The notes beneath the pieces were generated by a model. It did no database searches. It was not told where the DNA came from and worked only from the letters and a program-made list of their open reading frames with translations. A DNA stretch of 64,000 nt from JAACEU01 sp043816165 (lineage in GTDB: Bacteria > Patescibacteriota > Gracilibacteria > UBA1369 > LOWO2-01-FULL-3), in assembly GCA_043816165.1 (NCBI GenBank), contig JBDRIE010000027.1, forward strand, positions 34,343 to 98,342, given 5' to 3'. Of the stretch, positions 16,481 through 24,820 are shown one piece after another. Positions within the stretch are counted from its first letter, which is position 1; each line of letters begins with the position of its first letter. The position numbers and the translations under genes are program-made.

Positions 16481-17464
16481 ATGACTAAAGAAACCACATC
16501 ACAACCCAATGTTTACCTATTCTTCGGTGAAGACACATATTCCAGCAACCAAAAAGTAAAATTCTGGAAAGAACAATTCATAAAGAAATATGGAGAAGAA
16601 AGTAATATCGAAATAATTGATGGAAAATCGCTCGAACCATCCAAATTTATTTCCAACATAGAAACACTTCCATTCCTGTCAGACAAAAGAATGGTGATAG
16701 TCACAAACTATCTATCTAAAGCCAACAGAGATGAACAAAAAATTATATCAGACGCCATCGAAAAAGCACCTGATTTCTGCGTGGTTGTTTTCCATGAAAC
16801 TGAGAACCCGGACAAGGTTGGATCTCTCTACAAAAGAATCAAGAAAGTAGGAAAACTAGAGGAGTTTACCCCGCAAACACCAGCCCAACTCGCAAACTGG
16901 ATCCAAAAAAAATGCAAAACAATAGACATCTCAACCGCAAACTATCTTGCATTACACTGCGGAAACGAACTCTGGCGTATTTCCACCGAACTCGAAAAAC
17001 TAGAAGTATATGCAGCACAGTCCCCTATCACCAAAAAAATGATAGACGAACTCGTGACCCCTTCGCTGTCCGCCTCGATTTTCAAACTCACAGACTCAAT
17101 CTCATCAAGAAGGCCAAACGAATCACTCAAGACCCTGGAAACCCTCAAAGAAACCGGTGAAGAGCTTACCAGAGTCTTTTTCATGATAGTCAGACACTTC
17201 CGCATCCTCATCCAAGTCCACGAAATGGCCGGCAAAAACGAAAATCAATTCTCCATTACAAAAAAACTCAAACAACATCCATTCGTTATACAAAAAACTC
17301 TCCAACAATCAAAAAACTTCACAGCTGAAAAACTTGAAGAAATCTACGAAAAACTCCTGGAAATAGACGTAAAATTCAAAACGGGAGTGATCAAAACTTA
17401 TCAGCAGGACGATAGTGAATACAAATTGGCAATAGAAAAATTGATAATTGAGTGTTGCCAATAA
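16481..17464 (+). CDS. holA: DNA polymerase III subunit delta
   Basis: 327 residues, the usual size for HolA, the clamp-loader subunit that opens the sliding clamp. The N-terminus VYLFFGEDTYSSNQKVKFWK matches the family's start, where a degenerate P-loop sits. LPFLSDKRMVIVTNYL is the typical conserved strand-helix after the first 60 residues. The middle contains NELWRISTELEKLEVYA and the C-terminal helical domain FFMIVRHFRILIQVHEM-(17)-QHPFVIQKTLQQSKNF, which resembles the clamp-loader collar. The intact end is EYKLAIEKLIIECC. It is followed 61 bp later by the TrmB-like gene on the same strand. Confidence 0.9.
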   Translation: MTKETTSQPNVYLFFGEDTYSSNQKVKFWKEQFIKKYGEESNIEIIDGKSLEPSKFISNIETLPFLSDKRMVIVTNYLSKANRDEQKIISDAIEKAPDFCVVVFHETENPDKVGSLYKRIKKVGKLEEFTPQTPAQLANWIQKKCKTIDISTANYLALHCGNELWRISTELEKLEVYAAQSPITKKMIDELVTPSLSASIFKLTDSISSRRPNESLKTLETLKETGEELTRVFFMIVRHFRILIQVHEMAGKNENQFSITKKLKQHPFVIQKTLQQSKNFTAEKLEEIYEKLLEIDVKFKTGVIKTYQQDDSEYKLAIEKLIIECCQ

Positions 17465-17510
17465 TTCTAAAATGGTAAAATCGACCCTGTTGTAATTTCC
17501 GACAAGAGCG

Positions 17511-17515
17511 TAACC
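17511..17515 (+). promoter_or_regulatory. TAACC translation-signal candidate, TrmB-like gene
   Basis: TAACC is separated from the ATG by 10 nt. No Shine-Dalgarno sequence is present. Confidence 0.45.
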
Positions 17516-17525
17516 CTATCCCACC

Positions 17526-18416
17526 ATGCAACCGGAACTAATAAACATTCTAACAAGTCTTGGGCTATCCGACAAAGAAGCTTCAATCTATTTAGCCGCA
17601 GTAGAAACAGGAACAGCGCCTGTGTCAGGTTTGGCGAAAGCAGCAAAGATCAACAGAGTCACAACCTATGACATCCTCGAAAAATTAAAGAAAAAAGGAC
17701 TTATCTCACACTTTACAAAAGCCCAAGTAAAATACTTCACAGCCACAAAACCAGAAATTCTACTTGAAGAATTCGAAAAACGAACAAACGACCTCCGCAC
17801 ATCGATGCCAAAATTCAAAAAACTCACCGGTGAAACAAATCACCCACGAGTAAGATACTTCGAAGGACTTGAAGGGATCAAAACTATTTATGCAGACACG
17901 CTAACAAGTAAAACGGAAATTCTAAATTTCTCGAATTCTGATGAAATACGAAAAAGCTGGCCGAACTATGACGAAGAATACGTGACAAAAAGAGCTGAAA
18001 AGAAAATCTTTCTAAGAGGAATCTGTCCAAAAGATAAAGCCGGAGAATTAGTCAAAGCTGAAGATGAAAAATACCACCGTGAATTTAGATTAATCAACTC
18101 AGATCAATTCAATTTCACAAACGAAATCAACATTTATGACGACAAACTTTCAATAATCTCTTTCAAAGACGAATTAATAGGAATGATTGTAGAAAGCGCA
18201 GAAATCGCAAACAGCCAAAGAGCAATCTTCGAAATGTGTTGGAAATTTTCAGAAATAATGGGAGACAACGGAATCAAAACCAAAATGTTGGAGACATTAA
18301 AAGACAAAGAACTAAAAAAGACCATCAGCCCGTTCACCGAAGGCGAACACAGGGCTCTAACAAATAAGCACCCGAAGGGTTCCTTACCCCCAAAAAAAAA
18401 CCTATCTCTGTTCTAG
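17526..18416 (+). CDS. TrmB-family transcriptional regulator
   Basis: 296 residues. Residues about 5-75 form a winged helix-turn-helix of the TrmB type: LTSLGLSDKEASIYLAAVE, then VSGLAKAAKINRVTTYDILE and KLKKKGLISH. A short coiled linker follows, and then a C-terminal domain beginning near RVRYFEGLEGIKTIYAD that resembles the phospholipase-D-like sensor domain found behind TrmB helices. This architecture is common in archaea and in candidate-phyla bacteria. The ligand and target genes are unknown. It ends 3 bp from the convergent gatA stop, with no hairpin between them. The C-terminal 30 residues (KHPKGSLPPKKNLSLF) are basic and probably unstructured. Confidence 0.8.
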   Translation: MQPELINILTSLGLSDKEASIYLAAVETGTAPVSGLAKAAKINRVTTYDILEKLKKKGLISHFTKAQVKYFTATKPEILLEEFEKRTNDLRTSMPKFKKLTGETNHPRVRYFEGLEGIKTIYADTLTSKTEILNFSNSDEIRKSWPNYDEEYVTKRAEKKIFLRGICPKDKAGELVKAEDEKYHREFRLINSDQFNFTNEINIYDDKLSIISFKDELIGMIVESAEIANSQRAIFEMCWKFSEIMGDNGIKTKMLETLKDKELKKTISPFTEGEHRALTNKHPKGSLPPKKNLSLF

Positions 18417-18419
18417 ATC

Positions 18420-19859
18420 CTAAACAGACTCTAAAACACTCCCAACCTGAAGACATCGCCCTTCCTCGAACTGAGGAGCTATTATCTGCAATCCGACCGG
18501 CAACCCTGATCCATGATATTTCCCAACAGGACAAGCCAAACTCGGCACACCCGCTGCACTCGCAGGAATAGTAAGAGCATCCGCCGTATACATCGCTAAC
18601 GGATCATCCACCAATTCCCCTATTTTGAAAGCGGGAAAAGGTGAAATCGGCCCAATAATCACATCAACTTCCTTATAAGCTTTTTCAAAATCCTCCATAA
18701 TCTTCGTCCTCACTTTTTGAGCCTTTTTGTAATAAGCATCATAATATCCCGCAGACAAAACATAAGTCCCAATCATAATCCTACGCTTGATTTCATCGCC
18801 AAATCCCTCTCCCCTAGCCTTAAAGTAATAATCAACAAGGTCTTCCGGATCACCTGAAGGCTTTTTCCCATACCGAATCCCATCAAACCTCTCCAAATTC
18901 GCAGAAAGTTCTGCAGGCATCGAAACATAATAAGCCGCTACCGCATATTTTGTCATTGGTAATGAAATCTCGTGCAATTCCGCACCCTGCTTTTCCAATT
19001 CCAACACTGCTTCTTTGACAATTTTTGCCGTTTCCTCTTCAACTCCTTCCCCAAAATACTCTTTTGGTAAACCAATTTTCATTCCTTTTACTCCTTTATC
19101 CAAAAATGAAGAATAATCCGGCACCGAAACATCAGGTGTCGTACTATCCATCTCATCTCGACCTGCAATTACAGACAGAACATCTGCAATATCGCCCACA
19201 GACTTACCAAAAGGACCAACCGTATCCCACGAAGATGCCATCGCTGTCACTCCAGACCTACTCACACGACCATAAGACACTTTCATTCCATAAACCCCAC
19301 AAAACGAAGCAGGCAGACGAATAGAACCACCAGTATCGGTCCCTATCGAATACATACACATGTCCGCCGCAACAGCAGCAGCACTTCCACCGGACGACCC
19401 TCCAGCAACACGCTGAAGATCATGCGGATTCTTCGTCACCCCAAAACAAGAATGCTCCGTACTCCCGCCACACGCAAACTCATCCAGATTCGTCTTCCCC
19501 ACCATCACCATGCCCGCATCCCTCATCCGAGAGACCACCGTCGCATCATATGGCGGCACAAAATCCTTCAAAATCGGCGAAGCACAAGTAGTGGTCACAC
19601 CTTTAGTATTCAAAATATCCTTCACGCCAACCGGAATTCCGGCCAAAACCGACATTTCCTCACCTGCAGCCAACTTCTTATCGACCGCATGTGCTTCATC
19701 CAAAGCCGATTCTTCAGTAACTTTAATAAACGCATTTATATCACCATCTTTTGCCGAAATAGCGCCCAAACACGCCTTCGTCAGCTCTACAGAAGAAAAC
19801 TTCTTTTCACGAAGTCCGGCCCTCGCCTCCCTCAATGTAAGTTTGTTAAATTCAGCCAT
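18420..19859 (-). CDS. gatA: Asp-tRNA(Asn)/Glu-tRNA(Gln) amidotransferase subunit A
   Basis: 479 residues, full length. GatA releases ammonia from glutamine for transamidation of misacylated tRNA. The amidase signature and its Ser-cisSer-Lys triad are visible: the lysine in IPVGVKDILNTKGV (about residue 78), the first serine in RVAGGSSGGSAAAVAADM (about 150) and the nucleophile region GTDTGGSIRLPASFCGVYG (about 175). The C-terminal substrate face includes NLERFDGIRYG and PTxx-like GVPSLACPVG. It lies 3 nt downstream of gatC, so the two are translated together. gatB is not in this window and must be elsewhere if the complex is functional. Confidence 0.97.
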   Translation of the reverse strand: MAEFNKLTLREARAGLREKKFSSVELTKACLGAISAKDGDINAFIKVTEESALDEAHAVDKKLAAGEEMSVLAGIPVGVKDILNTKGVTTTCASPILKDFVPPYDATVVSRMRDAGMVMVGKTNLDEFACGGSTEHSCFGVTKNPHDLQRVAGGSSGGSAAAVAADMCMYSIGTDTGGSIRLPASFCGVYGMKVSYGRVSRSGVTAMASSWDTVGPFGKSVGDIADVLSVIAGRDEMDSTTPDVSVPDYSSFLDKGVKGMKIGLPKEYFGEGVEEETAKIVKEAVLELEKQGAELHEISLPMTKYAVAAYYVSMPAELSANLERFDGIRYGKKPSGDPEDLVDYYFKARGEGFGDEIKRRIMIGTYVLSAGYYDAYYKKAQKVRTKIMEDFEKAYKEVDVIIGPISPFPAFKIGELVDDPLAMYTADALTIPASAAGVPSLACPVGKYHGSGLPVGLQIIAPQFEEGRCLQVGSVLESV

Positions 19860-19862
19860 AAT

Positions 19863-20153
19863 TTATTTAATTGCGGGTAAAACTCGAATCTGTTTATCAT
19901 CCACCGGCAGTTCACTACACTCCAAAAGCTCCTCACGCTTACATCGCCCGGCTACTACCTCATCCGCACCCAAAACATTCTGCAAACCGGTTACCTGCGA
20001 AGTTTCCTCAACCCCCTCCGTATCTACTTCTTTCAAAATATCCATATAATCAAGAACTCCAGACAATTGTCCCGAAAACTTCTTCACCTCCGAGTCCGTG
20101 AGCTCAATACGAGCCAATTTCGCAACATGCCGCACCTCTTTCTCTGAAAGCAT
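19863..20153 (-). CDS. gatC: Asp-tRNA(Asn)/Glu-tRNA(Gln) amidotransferase subunit C
   Basis: 96 residues starting at MLSEKEVRHVAKLARIELTD, the standard GatC N-terminus. GatC is a belt-like stabiliser that wraps GatA and GatB. VDTEGVEETSQVTGLQNVLGADEV corresponds to the conserved linker (V-D-T-x-G-V-x-x-T) and DDKQIRVLPAIK to the C-terminal strand. I chose this ATG over one 12 codons upstream because homologues begin here and because TAACC sits 8 nt before it. First gene of a gatC-gatA operon. Confidence 0.95.
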   Translation of the reverse strand: MLSEKEVRHVAKLARIELTDSEVKKFSGQLSGVLDYMDILKEVDTEGVEETSQVTGLQNVLGADEVVAGRCKREELLECSELPVDDKQIRVLPAIK

Positions 20154-20161
20154 AAATTCCA

Positions 20162-20166
20162 GGTTA
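20162..20166 (-). promoter_or_regulatory. TAACC translation-signal candidate, gatC
   Basis: On the minus strand TTTTAACCT precedes the gatC ATG, with 8 nt between TAACC and ATG. It supports the internal ATG as the true start. Confidence 0.5.
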
Positions 20167-20205
20167 AAATAAGTTAAAAATCGCCCCAAAGTCTACAAAA
20201 ACTAG

Positions 20206-20233
20206 TTACAAAAAGCAACCATTGAGCTATAAT
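20206..20233 (+). promoter_or_regulatory. Promoter of the small membrane protein and downstream ribL-ftsX-recO
   Basis: TTACAA (20206-20211), a 16-bp spacer and TATAAT (20228-20233), ending 10 nt before the ATG. The leader would be only a few nucleotides, so translation is likely leaderless or nearly so. Confidence 0.6.
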
Positions 20234-20243
20234 CAATTCCAGC

Positions 20244-20552
20244 ATGGAACAGACAATCACAAATATAAAAAAAGTTTCACTAATCTTCTTTATTATTACT
20301 GGAACGCTGCACCTCGGATCCGGCTTGCTGATCGCAAACGGACTTTTCCTCAAAGAAGCTTTCATCCTAAACAAAACAATGGATATCCCGTTAGTACTCA
20401 CCGGGCTCCTCTACGGGTTCGCCAGCATCAGACTAATGCTAACCAATCCTCAAAAAAGTCATAAAGTGCTGGACATATTTCTGTTAGCTGTAATAGTATT
20501 AGCCCTCGGCGGATTAATTTTCATTAACTTAGCAATTCCGAACATAAACTAA
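20244..20552 (+). CDS. Small membrane protein, three helices, unknown function
   Basis: 102 residues with hydrophobic segments near 12-32, 47-65 and 76-98. No conserved motif is recognised. Its stop is 2 nt before the next start, so it is the first gene of an apparent four-gene operon with the FAD-synthetase-like protein, ftsX and recO. Confidence 0.7.
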   Translation: MEQTITNIKKVSLIFFIITGTLHLGSGLLIANGLFLKEAFILNKTMDIPLVLTGLLYGFASIRLMLTNPQKSHKVLDIFLLAVIVLALGGLIFINLAIPNIN

Positions 20553-20554
20553 AG

Positions 20555-21019
20555 ATGAACAACAACGAAAAGCAAAAATTGGTAATGGTATTTGGCACTT
20601 TTGATTATCTGCATGCAGGTCACGAAAACCTTTTTTCACAAGCAAGAAAACTTGGAGAAACGATAATAGCCGTAATAGCTCGAGACAAAACCGTGAACAA
20701 CATAAAGGGCGAGCTACCCGACCATAATGAAAAAGAAAGACTAAAACTCCTGGAAGACACCGGATGGGCAGACAAAGTCGTGCCTGGAGATCTCAAAGAC
20801 AAATCAAAAGTTATAAAAACATACAAACCTGACATTATTGCGCTTGGTTATGACCAATTCGCATTCACTTACGGACTCGAAAAATTGATAATTGACCTAA
20901 ATCTAAACACGCAAATCGATAGACTGGCACCGTACAGACCCGATATGTACAAGTCTTCACTGCTCAAGAAGAAGATAAAAGAAAAAGATTGCATTTCGCA
21001 AGTAATTACGGCTAAATAG
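20555..21019 (+). CDS. ribL: Nucleotidyltransferase related to archaeal FAD synthetase RibL
   Basis: 154 residues of the cytidylyltransferase superfamily. The HxGH motif appears as FGTFDYLHAGHENLFSQARK (His-Ala-Gly-His, residues about 20-23). VIARDKTVNNIKG and KPDIIALGYDQFAF follow. These wordings (ARDKTV-x-x-IKG, PDII-x-LG-x-DQ) are those of archaeal RibL, which transfers AMP from ATP to FMN to make FAD. The superfamily also contains glycerol-3-phosphate and phosphopantetheine transferases, so the substrate is inferred. In favour of FAD synthesis, the riboflavin kinase at the left edge of the window lacks its adenylyltransferase half. The C-terminal lysine-rich tail (SSLLKKKIKEKD) also matches the family. 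Confidence 0.7.
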   Translation: MNNNEKQKLVMVFGTFDYLHAGHENLFSQARKLGETIIAVIARDKTVNNIKGELPDHNEKERLKLLEDTGWADKVVPGDLKDKSKVIKTYKPDIIALGYDQFAFTYGLEKLIIDLNLNTQIDRLAPYRPDMYKSSLLKKKIKEKDCISQVITAK

Positions 21020-21023
21020 AAGC

Positions 21024-21965
21024 ATGAAAAGTAAAACCTCTACAGCGAATCTAATCAAAAAAGGAATTCTTCTTGGTCTGCATAATATTTGGAGAAACAA
21101 ATTTCTCTCACTCGCAACAATTTTCGTAATCGGGACAATAATTTTCATTTTCAATATAATTTTAGCGGTAAATTTCATCGCAAAAGAGGCAATTCAGGAT
21201 CTCAGTGAAAAAATAGACGTCGTTGTTTATTTACAAGAAAGCACCACCATATCAGAAAGCCAAAGTATTGCGCAGGACATTGCAATACTTGAAGGCGTTG
21301 TCGAAGTTACCTACACTTCCAAAGAAGACGCATTAAACCAGCTAAAGCTCACTCACCCGGACATTTCATTAGCATTCGAAAAATACGGACTGGGCAATCC
21401 ACTCCCCGCAAGTCTCAACATAACAACACAGCATCCAAAATACCACCAATCAGTAGCTGACTTTCTAAATAAGGACAAATACCTGGCAAAACTCTCAAAC
21501 GTTGTAACAACAGGAGATTCATCCACAAACACAATAATGACTAGTGTCTCAAAAAACCTCAACAACGTCACAAATTTCGCACAACAAGTCATCTTCTGGC
21601 TCATCATGATATTCGTAATTGGTGGAGTTTTGATCATCCTAAACGCATTACAAATCACAATTTTCAACAGAAAAAAAGAAATCGAAGTAATGAAACTGGT
21701 CGGATCTTCAAATTGGTTCATCAGATTCCCATTTTTGATTGAAGGGATTATTTATGGAGTTTTGGCAGTAGCTATCAGCTTTGTCATGCTATTCGTCCTC
21801 TCAAAAAACATCCAAATTTCAGAAACAAGCCTTTGGGATTACTATTCCGGAATCGAATTTTACAAGATCTTTTTGATAGAACTTGTAGCAACCGTAATAT
21901 TAAGCGTCTTTAGTTCAATGATCGCAGTTCACGAATATTTGGGGAAATCTCTACTCGAGGATTAA
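21024..21965 (+). CDS. ftsX: Cell-division permease FtsX
   Basis: 313 residues with the FtsX layout: a cytoplasmic N-terminus, a first membrane helix (about 28-52), an extracellular domain (about 55-190) with VVVYLQESTTISE, and three more helices near 195-220, 240-262 and 285-308. NALQITIFNRKKEIEVMKLVGSSNWFIR is the permease coupling loop, and the end is the family's AVHEYLGKSL. FtsEX transmits ATP hydrolysis to peptidoglycan hydrolases at the septum. The ATPase gene ftsE, usually immediately upstream, is absent here and replaced by the ribL-like gene. Its stop overlaps the recO start (ATTAATG), so translation is coupled. Confidence 0.92.
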   Translation: MKSKTSTANLIKKGILLGLHNIWRNKFLSLATIFVIGTIIFIFNIILAVNFIAKEAIQDLSEKIDVVVYLQESTTISESQSIAQDIAILEGVVEVTYTSKEDALNQLKLTHPDISLAFEKYGLGNPLPASLNITTQHPKYHQSVADFLNKDKYLAKLSNVVTTGDSSTNTIMTSVSKNLNNVTNFAQQVIFWLIMIFVIGGVLIILNALQITIFNRKKEIEVMKLVGSSNWFIRFPFLIEGIIYGVLAVAISFVMLFVLSKNIQISETSLWDYYSGIEFYKIFLIELVATVILSVFSSMIAVHEYLGKSLLED

Positions 21966-22600
21966 TGAAGAAAACCCTAACAGATAAATTCATCATTCTG
22001 GGACACAAAAACTTCTTTGAAAAAGATAAGTTAGTCTTTTTGTACAGCGATGAACATGGAAAATTAACAGCTATTGCAAAAGGAGCACGCTCAATCACGA
22101 GCAAATTCACAGGACACCTGGAAACACTGAATTTTTGCATAGCAAACCTATACTTTGGACCAAAAAACATCATTCTCACTGACATTTACACGGATAAATC
22201 ACATTTCAAAAACAGAAAATGCCTTTCCACAATCTCCCACGCAATAAGAATCGCGGAAATCTCTAACAAAATCATCTACGAAAATCAGCAAATAGAAAAT
22301 CTAGAATCACTAATCTCAGAAACTCTCAAAAATCTAAAATCCTCAGGAAAAAAATCACTTATCTTCACTGCATACATTATAAAAATACTCGACAAACTCG
22401 GTGTCATCCCGGATTTTAGAGAAACCAAAGTTTCACTCGAAGAAAAATATGTAAAATTCATCAATTTCATCAAAGAGAAGCCATTTTCAGAGATCGAAAA
22501 AATTTCACCGACCAAAGCGGAAAAAGAACGTATTCAACAAATAATAACCTTACTAATAGAAAAAGAAATTGGACCTACCCCTTCCCTCTTTTCGTTTTAG
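21965..22600 (+). CDS. recO: DNA repair protein RecO, short form
   Basis: 211 residues. RecO helps load RecA on SSB-coated gaps and anneals DNA. The N-terminal OB fold is clear: DKFIILGHKNFFEKDKLVFLYSDEHGKLTAIAKGARSITSKF, followed by LETLNFCIANLYFG. The helical C-terminal part ends early and lacks the four-cysteine zinc site of many RecO proteins. At about 30 residues under the usual length it is a minimal version. It starts on the last base of the ftsX stop and its last 26 bp overlap the convergent relA stop. Confidence 0.85.
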   Translation: MKKTLTDKFIILGHKNFFEKDKLVFLYSDEHGKLTAIAKGARSITSKFTGHLETLNFCIANLYFGPKNIILTDIYTDKSHFKNRKCLSTISHAIRIAEISNKIIYENQQIENLESLISETLKNLKSSGKKSLIFTAYIIKILDKLGVIPDFRETKVSLEEKYVKFINFIKEKPFSEIEKISPTKAEKERIQQIITLLIEKEIGPTPSLFSF

Positions 22601-24785
22601 TTCGATCATCCTTCACCACCTTCAAAACACCTTTTATATTCTCGATTTTGTCCATCAATCGATCAAACACATCCAGATCATCAAATTCAAGCAAGAAAAA
22701 CTCCTCACTCACGCCATTCCGCGCCTTCTTTATCGATACATCCCTGATCATAATATCAAAATTCGATATTGTAGAAGTAATATCACTCATCAAAGCGACT
22801 CGAATCATTGCGTTAATCTTGATCCCAACCAAATATTTCCTTCCGGTTGTCGTAGAAATCCCTTTCCAATCAGCAAAAATTATTCTCTCATTATTCAAAG
22901 AATCCAACGCCGAACACGTTTGTTTATGAATTGTAATACTCTGTCCACGAGTCACATATCCCACAATCTTGTTTCCAAACCTTGGTTTACAACATGATGC
23001 TATCTTCAACGGCAATCCATCCTCACCTCCAACCAAAATCCGATCCTCCAGAAGAGCCTGTTCACTCAAATTTGCAAATTTCTTACCTTGATGAGGCCTC
23101 ACAACCTTGTCTATCACAGACTTATTGTATGGATAAACTTTTCTGATAATATCACTTGCAATTTTTCCACCACTCCCAACCTCCTCAACCAAACTTTCTC
23201 TCTGCGACAAAGTCAAAGCCTTCCTTGAATACTTTTTTAGTACAGAATACTTCTGATCCAGCTTTGGTTTGCCAAGTCTTTCGAGTTGAGCATTCAACAA
23301 ATTTCGCCCTTCTTTCACATTGCTCTCCTTATTTTGTGAACTAAACCACGACTTAATTTTTGCCTTCGCTTGACTGGTTTTTACCAAAGAAAGCCATCTC
23401 AATTTTGGTTTCGCATCCTTTTTGGTAAGAATTTCAACAACATCATTATTTTGCAATTCATAATCCAAAGGAACAATTTTTCCATTCACCTTCGCCATCA
23501 CACATCTATTCCCAATGTCCGTATGGACACTATATGCAAAATCTATCACATTCGCTTCCGCACTCAATTCCTTCACCTCACCACGAGGAGTTAGTACAAA
23601 AATTCGATCTTTAAACAGATCTATCTCCACCTCCTTCAAAACATCATACTCCAAATCAAATTCACTCCGAATTCCCTCCAAACCACGGATAAGCTCCGCC
23701 TGAGAATGCACATCTAAACTACTTCCAGACTCTTTGTAAAACCAGTGTGACGCAATACCATACTCAGACTCACGATGCATTTCCGAATCACGAATCTGAA
23801 TTTCAACAGGCTGATCCATATCTTTCGGAGCAATTCCTAAAACAACCGTATGCAGACTCCTATATCCATTCGGCTTTGGTACTGCCAAATAATCCTTGAA
23901 CCTTTTTGAAACCGGCTTCCATTCACTATGTACAAGCCCAAGAACCGCGTACAAATGATCCGTACTCTCATCACCACTCTCAGTTTTTTTAGCTGGCAAA
24001 ACTATTCTCATCGCAAAAATATCATCGAGTTCATTAATCAAACTAAGAGCCTTTTTCTTAAATTTTCTATAAATACTGTAATGGTTTTTGATTCTTCCTG
24101 AAACTTCAGCCTCAATTCCACGAGTTTCAAGAAAATCTTCCAGTTGCTCCTTGATAAAAGCAATTGACAATTTACAACTACTCCTCAATTTCTCCAATTG
24201 CCCATCTATTTCCTTATAATCCTCAGGGAATAAATGCTTAAATGCTAAATCTTCGAGCTTACTCTTAAAAGTATAAATCCCAAGCCTCGCACAAACAGGA
24301 GCATACAAATTCAAAGTCTCAGCACTATAAGATCTAATTTCATCTTTATCCATAAAACTTCCCAAATTCCGCATCTTGTAAAGACGACATGTCAAAGCCA
24401 CCAAAATCACTCTGATATCCTTCGCCATCACCAAAATCATTTTCCTTAAATTTTCAACCTGTGAAGCTCTATCATTTTCCACATAAACCAAAGATTCCAA
24501 CTTTTTTACCCCTGACAAAATCCCCAAAACATCAATTCCGCAAACATCTTCAATAATTTGCTCATCCACAAGATCATTTTCATAAACTCGATGAAGAAGC
24601 GCCGCAATAAAGGTATCCTCATCCGGCCGCAAAGGGATCAAAGAATCGATAATATCCACATACGAAGGATGCTCCTCGATAGTATCAACACCACTATTGC
24701 GTATCAAATCTAGAGCTCCTCGCGCTTTTTTTTCGTCGAAGCTCTTATTATAAGTCTTAATTTTATCTAAGATCTTGTAATCCAT
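22575..24785 (-). CDS. relA: RelA-type (p)ppGpp synthetase with degenerate hydrolase domain
   Basis: 736 residues with the full long-RSH layout. The N-terminal HD domain (about residues 15-190) has lost its catalytic pair: AALLHRVYEND stands where hydrolases have LLHDVVED, and ALTCRLYKMRNL where they have LADRxHNM. The synthetase domain (about 220-390) keeps RFKDYLAVPKPNGYRSLHT and EIQIRDSEMHRESEYGIASH. A TGS domain (VLTPRGEVKELSAEANVIDFAYSVHTDIGNR) follows, then a Cys-containing conserved domain (IASCCKPRFGNKIVGY) and a C-terminal ACT domain. So it probably makes (p)ppGpp on stalled ribosomes but cannot degrade it. The ATG chosen is at 24783-24785, before MDYKILDKIK, not nine codons upstream. 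An extended -10 lies 9 nt before it. Confidence 0.93.
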   Translation of the reverse strand: MDYKILDKIKTYNKSFDEKKARGALDLIRNSGVDTIEEHPSYVDIIDSLIPLRPDEDTFIAALLHRVYENDLVDEQIIEDVCGIDVLGILSGVKKLESLVYVENDRASQVENLRKMILVMAKDIRVILVALTCRLYKMRNLGSFMDKDEIRSYSAETLNLYAPVCARLGIYTFKSKLEDLAFKHLFPEDYKEIDGQLEKLRSSCKLSIAFIKEQLEDFLETRGIEAEVSGRIKNHYSIYRKFKKKALSLINELDDIFAMRIVLPAKKTESGDESTDHLYAVLGLVHSEWKPVSKRFKDYLAVPKPNGYRSLHTVVLGIAPKDMDQPVEIQIRDSEMHRESEYGIASHWFYKESGSSLDVHSQAELIRGLEGIRSEFDLEYDVLKEVEIDLFKDRIFVLTPRGEVKELSAEANVIDFAYSVHTDIGNRCVMAKVNGKIVPLDYELQNNDVVEILTKKDAKPKLRWLSLVKTSQAKAKIKSWFSSQNKESNVKEGRNLLNAQLERLGKPKLDQKYSVLKKYSRKALTLSQRESLVEEVGSGGKIASDIIRKVYPYNKSVIDKVVRPHQGKKFANLSEQALLEDRILVGGEDGLPLKIASCCKPRFGNKIVGYVTRGQSITIHKQTCSALDSLNNERIIFADWKGISTTTGRKYLVGIKINAMIRVALMSDITSTISNFDIMIRDVSIKKARNGVSEEFFLLEFDDLDVFDRLMDKIENIKGVLKVVKDDRTKTKRGKG

Positions 24786-24794
24786 AGGAACCGC

Positions 24795-24802
24795 ATTATG
24801 CC
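24795..24802 (-). promoter_or_regulatory. Extended -10 of relA, probably leaderless
   Basis: On the minus strand TGGCATAAT reads as an extended -10 and ends 9 nt before the relA ATG. Confidence 0.4.
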
Positions 24803-24820
24803 AGAAAACCATAAATAAAA

